A stretch of DNA of 64,000 nucleotides from Marine Group I thaumarchaeote SCGC AAA799-D11 (GCA_000746765.1 JOSY01000077.1:62001-126000); one strand, 5' to 3'. Shown: positions 1 to 7,688, numbered from the stretch's first letter. The notes: a model not told the origin generated them from the sequence alone. Numbers and translations are program-made.

Positions 1-613
1 GCATTGATTTTGTTTCTTCTGAAATTTTGACATTTCTGACTAATCCAAATACGATTGCAGAGCTACTTCCTCCAACAATAGAACCTAGCAGTATGCTCTC
101 TAACCAAAGCCATCCTAACGCATAATGAGCTGCAATTGAAATCATTGCAACTGATAAAATAAAACCAAGGATGGCTAATGTTGATGAAAAATGTGCAGTC
201 CTTACCACATGTTTGATATCTAGATTCAATCCACCATCAAACATGATTATTATCAATGCAAGAGCTGCAAAGTATGGCACTACTTGTAATACAGCTTCTG
301 GTTGGATCAAACCAAGTACTGGACCTAAAATGACTCCTAAAACCATCAAAAACGCAACATCAGGGATTCCTGTTCTTTTGAAAAATGCCTCGCCTGCAAC
401 TCCAAGGAAGATTACTACTCCTGCTGCAAGTAAAATTACATGAGCTGGAGCAATGAAACCATCCTGTGTAGATAAAGTGCCAATTGAATTTTGCAGATCT
501 GTTAATTTTTCAAAAATAAAACTTGAATCAAAATTAGCTAATGGGGTTTCTCCAAACTGCCCTCGAATTAAATTTAAGATAGATAATACTGTGGGATTCA
601 ATTCTGATTGCAT
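1..613 (-). CDS. Cation:proton antiporter (CPA family), N-terminal part, runs off window
   Basis: The minus strand is open from an ATG at 611-613 to the window edge, so only about 204 N-terminal residues are seen. A short hydrophilic head of about 50 residues is followed by dense hydrophobic helices. Two segments are typical of Na+/H+ (or K+/H+) antiporters of the CPA1/CPA2 type: a 'MFDGGLNL' motif and a 'GSIVGGSSSAIVFGLVRN' segment. The inferred role is exchange of monovalent cations for protons across the cytoplasmic membrane. The plus-strand frames in this stretch are shadows. The gene is divergent from the hemerythrin-like gene, with an inverted repeat in between. Exact ion specificity cannot be read from this fragment. 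Confidence 0.85.
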   Translation of the reverse strand, partial: MQSELNPTVLSILNLIRGQFGETPLANFDSSFIFEKLTDLQNSIGTLSTQDGFIAPAHVILLAAGVVIFLGVAGEAFFKRTGIPDVAFLMVLGVILGPVLGLIQPEAVLQVVPYFAALALIIIMFDGGLNLDIKHVVRTAHFSSTLAILGFILSVAMISIAAHYALGWLWLESILLGSIVGGSSSAIVFGLVRNVKISEETKSM

Positions 614-644
614 CTCAATATGTCGGGATAAAAATTAAACTGGA

Positions 645-700
645 TTAGGTTGATCATTTTAGGCTTGTAGTGATTTTAGATACACATTAAATCAACCTAA
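645..700. promoter_or_regulatory. 10-bp perfect inverted repeat between divergent genes
   Basis: TTAGGTTGAT at 645-654 is exactly mirrored by ATCAACCTAA at 691-700, with a 36-nt spacer. The pair sits between the antiporter start (613, minus) and the hemerythrin-like start (716, plus). The right arm ends 15 nt before the plus-strand ATG. It could be an operator looped by a dimeric regulator or a fortuitous match; the sequence alone does not decide. Confidence 0.45.
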
Positions 701-715
701 ACAATCTTTCCATAA

Positions 716-1258
716 ATGAGTGCTACAAATGAACTCCGAGCAGATCATGTACAAGTACGACGTCTTGAAAAAATTGTTTTCAAATGTGCTGAAGAATTAA
801 AAAATGGAACAGATGTTCCACTCTCTGATCTTACCAAGATTACTATCATAATATCTGAATTTATAGACACAATACATCACTCTAGAGAAGAGGACTCTTA
901 TTTTCCATGTGTTGCAAGCTATGATTCTCTAAAAGATGAAATTCATAAATTTCTAGTTGAACATGAGTTTGGAAGAAATGTTGCAAGAAAAATTCACCAT
1001 CATCTAAAACGATGGAAAGCAGGAGAAGATGCAAGAGAACCTGTTTCTAGATATCTTAAAACATATGCAATATTTCTAAATGATCATTTAAATAAAGAAA
1101 ATAAATTTTTTGATGATGCAGAAGCTACAGTGCTATCAAAAGAAGAAGAAGCAGACATGTATGAGCAATACAGATCAATATTTGCAGTTGTCAAGAAGGT
1201 TGAGCAAATGATTAAAGAAATTGATTTTTTGGAGAATCAACCTTGGTTCAAAAATTAA
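716..1258 (+). CDS. Hemerythrin-like (HHE) domain protein
   Basis: The 180-residue cytoplasmic protein has the spaced His/Glu pattern of hemerythrin HHE domains: an early 'LRADHVQVRRLEK' helix, 'HHSREEDSYFP', 'LVEHEFGRNVARK' and 'FLNDHLNKENKFF'. These residues should hold a di-iron centre that binds O2, NO or iron in a four-helix bundle. No signal peptide is present. The stop lies 12 nt before the APS kinase start, so the two may be cotranscribed. The ATG at 716 is the natural start, preceded by an inverted repeat. The ligand and role (oxygen or NO sensing, iron handling) are not shown by the sequence. Confidence 0.85.
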   Translation: MSATNELRADHVQVRRLEKIVFKCAEELKNGTDVPLSDLTKITIIISEFIDTIHHSREEDSYFPCVASYDSLKDEIHKFLVEHEFGRNVARKIHHHLKRWKAGEDAREPVSRYLKTYAIFLNDHLNKENKFFDDAEATVLSKEEEADMYEQYRSIFAVVKKVEQMIKEIDFLENQPWFKN

Positions 1259-1270
1259 CGTAAGCTCTTT

Positions 1271-1810
1271 ATGGGCAAATTAGAAATTTTTTCCATGAAA
1301 CCTTTTGTTCTTTGGATGACTGGTCTTCCATGTTCAGGAAAGACTACCATCGTAAAAGACTTGCAAAAAGACATTCCAAATCTGGCAATGCTTGATGGAG
1401 ATGAACTAAGAGAATGGTTTTCTCCAAAAGATTTCTCAAAAGCAGGACGTGACGAACACAACAAAAAAGTTGCTCACTTGGCAAAACTATTGTTAAAACA
1501 CGGTGTTCCAAGTGCAGTGTCTCTAGTTTCACCCTATCTTGAGAATCGAGAAAATGCTAGAAAGATTGTTGATGCAGGTGATCAGTTTGCAGAATGCTAT
1601 GTCAAATGTTCACTAGAAGAATGTGAGAAAAGAGATGTCAAAGGCATGTATGCCAAAGCAAGAAAAGGAGAAATCAAGGGATTTACAGGAATTGATGATC
1701 CTTATGAAGCTCCTGAAAAAGCAGACCTCATAGTTGATACAGAAAATGAATCACTTGATGATAGTGCAAACAAAGTAAAGGAATTTCTTAAATCAAGAAA
1801 CCTACTCTAA
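1271..1810 (+). CDS. cysC: Adenylylsulfate (APS) kinase
   Basis: The protein phosphorylates APS with ATP to give PAPS. A P-loop 'GLPCSGKTT' lies near residues 18-26, followed by 'MLDGDELREW' and a 'YAKARKGEIKGFTGIDDPYEAP' region typical of APS kinases, given here only as a landmark. Length (about 171-179 residues) fits the stand-alone enzyme. An internal ATG at 1295 (reading MKPFVLWMTG) is a plausible alternative start because the family begins just before the P-loop strand. The gene is convergent with cysQ, overlapping it by 9 bp, which links PAPS formation with removal of PAP. Sat and CysH lie about 18 kb away. Confidence 0.92.
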   Translation: MGKLEIFSMKPFVLWMTGLPCSGKTTIVKDLQKDIPNLAMLDGDELREWFSPKDFSKAGRDEHNKKVAHLAKLLLKHGVPSAVSLVSPYLENRENARKIVDAGDQFAECYVKCSLEECEKRDVKGMYAKARKGEIKGFTGIDDPYEAPEKADLIVDTENESLDDSANKVKEFLKSRNLL

Positions 1811-2617
1811 TTTTTTAAATTCATCAACTATTGTTTGATGAATAATCCCATTTGTTACTAGAATCCCATTTTTGTGATGAACTTCTTTGTTATTGTACGA
1901 AATCTCATTTCCAAACATATCTGTCATTTTTCCTCCAGCTTCAGAAATTATACAATATGATGCTGCCGAATCCCATTCTTTCATCTTGTTTGTAGTTGTG
2001 ATGTATGCATCGGCTTCACCTGATGCAATCTTTCCAACTTTTAATGAACTTCCTATACTTGTAAAATCCTTAATTCCTAATTTTTTGATAAAGGCTTTTT
2101 CTTTATCTGATAGATGATGCCTTGAACCAACAGTTCTACACTTTGAAAGTTCTCCTGTTGTAGTTACTGTGATTTTTTTCCATTCTTCATTTGAATACCT
2201 AAATGCACCCTTTCCTTCTTGTGCAACAAATAATGTTTTTTCAGTTGGCCAACCTATAACACCAAGAATTGGTTTTTTGTTTTTTACAAGTGCTATCATA
2301 ACAGTAAACTCTCCTGTCTTATCAATAAAATCAGAAGTGCCATCTAATGGATCCACTATCCAAATTGTTTTCTCAGATAATCTACTTTGGTCATCATTAT
2401 CCTCTTCAGATAAAACCTTGTGCTTTGTTTGAGATAAAATATCTTTGATTATCTCATTACTTTTTAGATCTGCTTCAGTTATTGGTGAATCATCTTTTTT
2501 TGTAAATTCTTCAAATTCTCCTTTGTATATCTCTAAAATTGCATCTCCAGCATCTTGTGCTGCCTTGATAGCAATATCTAATCCAGGAATTTTTTCTAAA
2601 ATTGGTATGTCTTTCAA
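1802..2617 (-). CDS. cysQ: 3'(2'),5'-bisphosphate nucleotidase, inositol monophosphatase family
   Basis: This 271-residue cytoplasmic phosphatase belongs to the inositol monophosphatase/CysQ family. It carries the metal-binding motif 'WIVDPLDGTSDF' with an upstream 'LSEEDNDD' acidic pair, and the C-terminal 'EWDSAASY' motif. The CysQ assignment (PAP to AMP plus phosphate) rests partly on its position convergent with APS kinase, overlapping it by 9 bp; an inositol- or fructose-bisphosphatase is the alternative. A small membrane protein gene lies 9 bp upstream on the same strand and may share its transcript. Confidence 0.85.
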   Translation of the reverse strand: MKDIPILEKIPGLDIAIKAAQDAGDAILEIYKGEFEEFTKKDDSPITEADLKSNEIIKDILSQTKHKVLSEEDNDDQSRLSEKTIWIVDPLDGTSDFIDKTGEFTVMIALVKNKKPILGVIGWPTEKTLFVAQEGKGAFRYSNEEWKKITVTTTGELSKCRTVGSRHHLSDKEKAFIKKLGIKDFTSIGSSLKVGKIASGEADAYITTTNKMKEWDSAASYCIISEAGGKMTDMFGNEISYNNKEVHHKNGILVTNGIIHQTIVDEFKKLE

Positions 2618-2626
2618 AATGTATTC

Positions 2627-2836
2627 CTAAGTTGTGAGTTCTGGTTTTAATGTCCATACCACTCCAAGTGCAATAAATGGAATGGAAATAATTCCAATAA
2701 TACCTAAAATTGTGAAAAATTGAGATTCTGAAACTAGTGGATTGTTAATGATCCAAGGAAGTGGTAATGATACAATTATCCAAATAACTCCTAATAATAT
2801 AATCAACTTTGCTTTTGCTTTTCTATCTTTCATCAT
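2627..2836 (-). CDS. Small two-helix membrane protein
   Basis: The 69-residue product starts with a basic stretch (MKDRKAKAK) and has two hydrophobic helices, about residues 10-30 and 41-62, so it should sit in the membrane with both ends inside. It lies 9 bp upstream of cysQ on the same strand. I do not recognise a family, and no function can be assigned. The start could be the first or second of two tandem ATGs. Confidence 0.65.
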   Translation of the reverse strand: MMKDRKAKAKLIILLGVIWIIVSLPLPWIINNPLVSESQFFTILGIIGIISIPFIALGVVWTLKPELTT

Positions 2837-2874
2837 AATTCACTTTCTCCAGGTGCTATTAAATTCATGTGAAT

Positions 2875-3618
2875 TTATTTTGTAGACTCTCCTCCATCTA
2901 CTGCTAAAATTGCTCCTGTAGTCCATGATGCATCATCAGATGCAAAATATAGTACAGCCTTTGCAATTTCTTCAGGCTTGCCCATTCTTCCTAGTGGGTG
3001 TTCTGCATCCATGAAATCTCTATCTTTTTGTGTTTTTACAAATGGCTTTGTCATATCTGTATCTACTACTCCTGGACAAATACAATTGACTCTGATTTTA
3101 TCTTTAGAATATTCAAGTGCCCAGCATTTTGTTAGTACAATTAATGCTGCCTTTGTTGCAGAATATGCATCAGCATTAAATCCTTGATATGCTTTTAATC
3201 CTGCATCTGATGAAATGTTAATTATTGAACCAGATGTTTTTTGTAAATGAGGAATTGCCTCTTTTGTAACTCTAAATTGTCCTGTCAAATTCACATCCAA
3301 AACTTCATTCCATTCTTCTTCTTCAATTTCATGTAATTTTTTAATTCTTGGAAAAATCCCTGCATTATTTACAAGAATATCTAGTCTGCCAAATTTTCCA
3401 ATAGTTTTTTTTATCGCATTTTTTACATCGTCCGTTTTTCTAACATCAGCTACTATTGCAAATGAATTAGAGATTTCAGAAGATGCTTTTTCTAATCTTT
3501 CTTGATCTTTTCCTGTTATTGCTACATTGGCTCCATTTTCTGACAAAATTTTTGCTGCAGCAAACCCAATCCCTCTGCTTCCCCCAGTTACTAGCGCAAC
3601 TTTACCTGATAAACTCAA
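2875..3618 (-). CDS. SDR-family oxidoreductase (FabG-like)
   Basis: A classical short-chain dehydrogenase of 247 residues. It shows the NAD(P) motif 'TGGSRGIG' near residues 11-18, 'NNAG' in the middle, a catalytic Ser in 'INISSDAG', and the catalytic 'YSATK' Tyr-Lys pair. The C-terminal 'ASWTTGAILAVDGG' is typical of 3-oxoacyl-ACP reductase-like enzymes. The substrate is unknown; many archaeal members act on unidentified ketones. It is transcribed in the same direction as, but separated by 38 bp from, the small membrane protein gene. Confidence 0.88.
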   Translation of the reverse strand: MSLSGKVALVTGGSRGIGFAAAKILSENGANVAITGKDQERLEKASSEISNSFAIVADVRKTDDVKNAIKKTIGKFGRLDILVNNAGIFPRIKKLHEIEEEEWNEVLDVNLTGQFRVTKEAIPHLQKTSGSIINISSDAGLKAYQGFNADAYSATKAALIVLTKCWALEYSKDKIRVNCICPGVVDTDMTKPFVKTQKDRDFMDAEHPLGRMGKPEEIAKAVLYFASDDASWTTGAILAVDGGESTK

Positions 3619-3739
3619 TAGTTTTTACATGAAAATTCGTAATTTATAGATCGATTTTTAAGAAACAGGAATAAAATATTTCAATTATTATCAAATTATT
3701 TGTAATTTATTATATTAACTATTAAATAGTTGAAGTTCC

Positions 3740-3885
3740 TATAGTAAATAATGCCGAAGGATATAATTCCTATCGACTAAAATTGCGTAACCCCGCAGAA
3801 CGATAAAGGCAATCAAGCGCTAAGGTCGTTTGACAACGAGAGGGAATCTCTCAAAGTTCTGCAACAAAGGGGATTACGCCTCTTT
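3740..3885 (+). ncRNA. Candidate structured non-coding RNA, family not recognised
   Basis: In an otherwise AT-rich gap this stretch is GC-rich and highly foldable. GCGTAACCCC (3785-3794) pairs with GGGGATTACGC (3869-3879, one bulged A). GCAGAAC (3795-3801) pairs with GTTCTGC (3856-3862). GAGAG/CTCTC (3838-3842, 3848-3852) forms an apical hairpin. TCGTT (3826-3830) can pair with AACGA at 3835-3839 or at 3799-3803, giving alternative folds. A T-rich tract (3880-3892) follows the outer stem, as in an archaeal terminator. An AT-rich TATA-like stretch lies near 3706-3716. No box C/D, H/ACA, RNase P, SRP or tRNA signature was recognised. Plus orientation is preferred because of the trailing T-tract. 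The 5' end is approximate. Confidence 0.6.
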
Positions 3886-4313
3886 TAATTTTGTAAAATA
3901 TCTACAGATACTGAACCCATTACATTTCCATTTGGATCAATGTTGATGGATACTTGCTGATCTTCTAAAATTATAATTTGGTTTTCTCCAAGATATTCCC
4001 ATGTGTAATATTCGGAAATTCCCGTTTCATGTAGAGTGTTTTTCAATTGGAAATCCTCAGTAAATTCTATACTATCTCCATTTAATGAAATTGATAAAAC
4101 CTCAGGACTACTTCCATTTGGGACAAATCTGAAATAATATTCACCTTTTTTAATTTCAAAAGTTTCTGCATAAACTCCATTTTCATACAATTGTGGATCT
4201 GCTAATGTAACATGAAAAGCAACATCATTATTTTTCTCAGGTGAATCCAAAGACATTACTACAAAAATTCCCATAATCGCTAAAATAGGAATTATAATTA
4301 TTATCTTATTCAC
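3885..4313 (-). CDS. Membrane-anchored or secreted protein of unknown function
   Basis: The 142-residue product has an uncleaved-looking hydrophobic N-terminus (about residues 3-22), followed by a soluble region rich in beta-strand patterns with no cysteines. It is therefore expected outside the cytoplasmic membrane, held by its N-terminal helix. No known domain was recognised. Its 3' end meets the end of the RNA candidate on the opposite strand, so the two transcription units converge here. Confidence 0.7.
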   Translation of the reverse strand: MNKIIIIIPILAIMGIFVVMSLDSPEKNNDVAFHVTLADPQLYENGVYAETFEIKKGEYYFRFVPNGSSPEVLSISLNGDSIEFTEDFQLKNTLHETGISEYYTWEYLGENQIIILEDQQVSINIDPNGNVMGSVSVDILQN

Positions 4314-4350
4314 AAAAACAATTTGGAAATTCCATTATAAAAATAAATTT

Positions 4351-4902
4351 CTATTTTTCTCTAATCTCTTTTGTTAGCACTTCTAATTTTTCAAGTTGTT
4401 CTAAAATCCATGAATCGTTTATCAAATCCATAATTTCATCCATCTTGAATAATTTTGGAGTAGTCATGCCTTCCTCAAAATCATATAATTTGATAACTCT
4501 GTTTTTAACATTTTCTTCTTCTATCTTTTTGTTATGTGCAAAATTATGTGCAAAGTCATTTCTAATCTCTCTAATCTCATTTAGCTTTTGTTGAATCTTT
4601 ATTCTTGTTTTCTCATCAATTGATTTTTTAAAGTCTTGATGATTTTTCATTATTCTTGATATCCACACTATTTTTGTTCCAAATGACGCAGTTCTATCTT
4701 CATCAAATACAGTTTTTGCCCATAATGGAAAGTCATTTTTGTCTCGCAAAAACAAATCTGAAATTATCACAGTAAGTGTTGAATCTAGAACTGAGACATA
4801 GCTGAGAAAATTTCCTCTAATTCGATTCACCAGATTGACATATTCTTTATCAGTTAGTTCTTTGGAACTATCTGGCAAATCAAAACCAAAGGACTCGCTC
4901 AT
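4351..4902 (-). CDS. HEPN-like protein with R-x4-H motif
   Basis: A 183-residue, mainly helical cytoplasmic protein of unknown family. A helix ending in 'EIRNDFAHNFAH' gives an R-x4-H motif (R114, H119), the arrangement found in HEPN-fold ribonucleases and in MltR/DUF4145-like relatives. The N-terminal half resembles the helical part of such proteins. No nucleotidyltransferase partner gene is adjacent, so a toxin-antitoxin pair is not supported. A nuclease or a structural HEPN-like protein are both possible. Confidence 0.6.
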   Translation of the reverse strand: MSESFGFDLPDSSKELTDKEYVNLVNRIRGNFLSYVSVLDSTLTVIISDLFLRDKNDFPLWAKTVFDEDRTASFGTKIVWISRIMKNHQDFKKSIDEKTRIKIQQKLNEIREIRNDFAHNFAHNKKIEEENVKNRVIKLYDFEEGMTTPKLFKMDEIMDLINDSWILEQLEKLEVLTKEIREK

Positions 4903-4987
4903 GAGTTATGCCTAGGAAAATGGTAAATAGATTTTTTGATTGAATTTTAGCCTTTGTTAGTGAAGTTACACATGCTGTGAATCATTC

Positions 4988-5008
4988 TTTACACCCGAAA
5001 TTAAGTAC
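4988..5008 (+). promoter_or_regulatory. Promoter element shared with second cdvB gene
   Basis: TTTACACCCGAAATTAAG begins 40 nt before the ATG of the first CdvB gene. The second CdvB gene has TTTACACCCGACATTAAG, also starting exactly 40 nt before its ATG; 17 of 18 bases match. The distal part overlaps the expected BRE/TATA position for a short-leader archaeal transcript, but the TTTACACCC half is longer than a core promoter requires. This suggests a common regulator. Confidence 0.65.
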
Positions 5009-5027
5009 ATTTTCCTAAATCAAAACC

Positions 5028-5675
5028 ATGACTAATTTGAGTAACAAGTGGACTAAACCCCCTACTCCTAGTATTGGCGAAAAGATTGGTGATGTCGTCA
5101 AGCCTAAAGGTGCCCTAAAACCACGAGTTCAAGAAGGAGTCAAAAAATTACGATTACAGATTCAAAAATTAGATAAAATGTTGTCTGGATTGCAAGAGCG
5201 CGACGGACAACTATTTTCAAGAATTGTAGAGGCAACTCAGAAACATGATACTCAAACTGCCAAAGTTCTAGGAAATGAACTAGCAGAAATCAGAAAAGTT
5301 ATCAAAATTATGAGTGGTGCAAGAATTGCTCTAGAACAAATCGAATTACGATTAACAACATTTAGTGATCTAGGTGATACTGTGGTAGCAATTATGCCAA
5401 CAATGGGATTAATGAAGAATCTCAAATCATCCCTTGGAAAAGTAATGCCTGGAGCTGAAGCTGAAATTGGCCAAATGGCTGAAATGCTAGGCGGATTTAT
5501 GACTGAGAGTTTCTCTGGCGATGCGGCATTTGGAACAGACGAAACCACAAACGCTGAATCTGAAGCAATTCTCAAAGAAGCAGCTGCTGTTGCAGAAAGT
5601 TCTGCAGGACAAATGTTCCCATCAGTTCCTACTGAATCATCAACATCAACTGCAACTACATCAAAATTCTATTAG
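5028..5675 (+). CDS. cdvB: CdvB-family (ESCRT-III/Snf7-like) cell-division protein
   Basis: The 215-residue protein is a helical ESCRT-III homologue of the archaeal Cdv division system. It has a basic N-terminal helix pair ('LKPRVQEGVKKLRLQIQKLD'), a long second helix (about residues 55-110) and an acidic C-terminal region ending in a Ser/Thr-rich tail ('TESSTSTATTSKFY'). It aligns along its full length with the paralogue at 30519-31169. CdvB proteins polymerise at mid-cell and are remodelled by the AAA ATPase CdvC. No CdvA or CdvC gene is in the window. Thaumarchaea carry several CdvB paralogues; which one this is cannot be fixed here. Confidence 0.88.
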   Translation: MTNLSNKWTKPPTPSIGEKIGDVVKPKGALKPRVQEGVKKLRLQIQKLDKMLSGLQERDGQLFSRIVEATQKHDTQTAKVLGNELAEIRKVIKIMSGARIALEQIELRLTTFSDLGDTVVAIMPTMGLMKNLKSSLGKVMPGAEAEIGQMAEMLGGFMTESFSGDAAFGTDETTNAESEAILKEAAAVAESSAGQMFPSVPTESSTSTATTSKFY

Positions 5676-5712
5676 AAAAAACAAACTACATTTTCTAAAA
5701 TCTTTTCTTATA
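5672..5712 (+). terminator. Hairpin plus T-rich terminator after cdvB
   Basis: TTAGAAAA (5672-5679, overlapping the TAG stop) is complementary to TTTTCTAA (5691-5698), and a T-rich tract follows. Archaeal termination relies mainly on the T-tract, so the hairpin may be accessory. Confidence 0.5.
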
Positions 5713-5781
5713 ACCATTACTCACCTTTGATACTGAGCTTTTCTACTTGTAGGTTAAATGCTATTTTGAGATTTTCCAATA

Positions 5782-7191
5782 ATGCAAAAGCTTTCAGGAA
5801 TATTCTTGCTGACAGTATTATTTTCAGGTGCTTTATTCTCTAGTTTTGCATTTGCACAAGAAGGTCCAATTGCAGAAGATGATTTTTACACAGTTGATGA
5901 AGATTCTCTTCTAATTGTTGATCCAATTGGAGTACTACAAAATGATACTAACATCACAAACAATCCACTAAATGCAATTCTTCTTAACGATGTTAATTTT
6001 GGAACTCTAACATTCAATCAGAATGGTAATTTTACTTATTTGCCCAACGAAAATTCTGTTGTTACTGATTCATTTACCTATGTTGCCAATAATGGCACCC
6101 ATAACAGTAATGATGCAACTGTAATAATTTTTGTAAATCCAATAAATGATGCGCCTGTTGCCCAAAATGATTTTGTTGAAACTCAGCAAAATGTTCCTAT
6201 CAGTATAGATGTTCTTGAAAATGACTCTGATGTAGATAATGACCCATTGAATATCTTCTTGGAAATTGATCCATCAGAAACTAGAGGATTTGTTGAAATC
6301 CAAGAATCTCAAGTCTTGTTTACTCCATTAGCAGGATTTGTGGGAAATGCCACATTTTCTTATGCGGCTTCTGATGGAGAAAAAACTAGCAATTCTGCAA
6401 ATGTCACAATATCTGTAATCGAGGTTGATGAAGAACCAAATGACTCTCTATTTGAACAAATTTTTGAACAAATCCAATTAATCTTTGATAAAGTTCTAGT
6501 TTTAGAAGATGAAGTAACTCAACTCAAAGAAGAAAATGCTTTACTTGAAGAAAGAATTTCTGTACTTGAAGCATTTCATAGAACTGACACATCAGGACAT
6601 AACGAAAAAGTAACTATTTGTCATAAAGGTAAAAACACTATAACAATTTCTACAAATGCATTACCTGCACATCTTAATCATGGTGATACAAAAGGTAAAT
6701 GCTCAGATATTGTTTCCTCCAATTCGTTTTCAACATTAACAACATCCGTTACACCACAAACTACATTCTCAAATGAAAGAGTAGATATTTGCCACAATGG
6801 AAAAGTAATCCTATCTCTTCCTGGAAATGCTGCAAGACATCACTTGGAGCACCATGATGATGATTATCTGGGTCAGTGTACTGATAGTTCTACAGCCAAC
6901 TTAAAGGCTGAAAGAGAGTCTGAAAGATTATCTAAACAAGAAGCCAAAAAACAACAACTAGAGGCTCAAAAAATACAACGCGAAAATGAGAAAGCTCAGA
7001 AAGAAGCTGAACGCCAAGCAAAACTTGAAGCAAAGAGACAACAACTTGATGCAGAAAAGGCTCAACGTGAGGCAGATAGACTAGCTAAACAACAAGCTGA
7101 ACAACAACAAAGAGAAGCTGAAAAAGCTCAGAAAGAAGCTGAGCGACTAGCTAAACTAGAATCAAAGGAAAAAGGATCAAAATCCAAATAA
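5782..7191 (+). CDS. Secreted protein with two cadherin-like repeats, paired Cys/His motifs and a charged coiled-coil tail
   Basis: The 469-residue product starts with a signal peptide (about residues 1-26, ending AFAQ). Two tandem Ig/cadherin-like domains follow, each with an 'ENDSDVDNDP'-type calcium-binding loop (about 30-120 and 120-210). A leucine-rich coiled coil spans about 230-265. Two related Cys/His units come next: C280, H297, H300, C307 and C337, H353 onwards, C366, each opening with 'ICHxGK'. The last 90 residues are an Ala/Glu/Lys/Gln-rich repetitive helix. It is probably a cell-surface or adhesion protein. The Cys/His units could bind metal or form disulfides; this is inference. 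Confidence 0.75.
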   Translation: MQKLSGIFLLTVLFSGALFSSFAFAQEGPIAEDDFYTVDEDSLLIVDPIGVLQNDTNITNNPLNAILLNDVNFGTLTFNQNGNFTYLPNENSVVTDSFTYVANNGTHNSNDATVIIFVNPINDAPVAQNDFVETQQNVPISIDVLENDSDVDNDPLNIFLEIDPSETRGFVEIQESQVLFTPLAGFVGNATFSYAASDGEKTSNSANVTISVIEVDEEPNDSLFEQIFEQIQLIFDKVLVLEDEVTQLKEENALLEERISVLEAFHRTDTSGHNEKVTICHKGKNTITISTNALPAHLNHGDTKGKCSDIVSSNSFSTLTTSVTPQTTFSNERVDICHNGKVILSLPGNAARHHLEHHDDDYLGQCTDSSTANLKAERESERLSKQEAKKQQLEAQKIQRENEKAQKEAERQAKLEAKRQQLDAEKAQREADRLAKQQAEQQQREAEKAQKEAERLAKLESKEKGSKSK

Positions 7192-7217
7192 TAAATCCAA
7201 ACTTTTAAAATCTTAAA

Positions 7218-7688
7218 TCACTCTGTAGATTCTCGAGATTCTTTTATCTTTCTAACTCGACTACCCTCATCATCAATAATTCTATCAACACCTGATAATT
7301 TCTCTCGTAAATTATTGATTATGGTACCTACCTCATCAGCTTCAGATTCTACTTGCTTTCTCTTTTCAGCAAGTTCTGAAATTCCTCTGTTTTCCTCCTC
7401 AATGTACTCGTTGACCTTTTGGAGTTTCTCTTTGAGATTCTTGATATCAACTGATTCTTCTTCAATATCTTTTTCAAGCAAAGTTCTCTTATCTTTGAGA
7501 TTTTTAATCATTAAACCGACATAATCAATTGCTTCTTCAAGCTGGGCACGTTTTCCCATTAATTCTCCAATTCCAATTTGACTTGGAGTCTCTGAAACAG
7601 TAGGCTCTGAAGCCTCTTCAGCAATATTTTCTTCAGGTCTCTCTTCTACCATTTCTCCGCCCTCTTCTTTCTTGAATTTATCAAACAT
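7218..7688 (-). CDS. Coiled-coil protein of unknown function
   Basis: The 156-residue acidic protein has a disordered N-terminal third rich in Glu/Pro and a long heptad-repeat coiled coil from about residue 45 to the end. The coiled coil contains an internally repeated pattern: 'KRAQLEEAIDYVGLMIKNLK' resembles 'KRKQVESEADEVGTIINNLR'. No signal peptide or known domain is present. It lies close to the first cdvB gene but on the opposite strand, and no link to division can be claimed from sequence. Confidence 0.7.
   Translation of the reverse strand: MFDKFKKEEGGEMVEERPEENIAEEASEPTVSETPSQIGIGELMGKRAQLEEAIDYVGLMIKNLKDKRTLLEKDIEEESVDIKNLKEKLQKVNEYIEEENRGISELAEKRKQVESEADEVGTIINNLREKLSGVDRIIDDEGSRVRKIKESRESTE

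Noticed and set aside
171..638. Two plus-strand open frames at the left edge
   Set aside because: The minus strand encodes a clear antiporter N-terminus across the same bases; the plus frames are its shadows and have no recognisable sequence.
3740..3885. RNase P or SRP RNA
   Set aside because: The element is too short and lacks the conserved cores of either RNA; only generic stems and a T-tract can be shown.
4351..4902. HEPN/MNT toxin-antitoxin pair
   Set aside because: Neither neighbour encodes a nucleotidyltransferase or other antitoxin-like protein.
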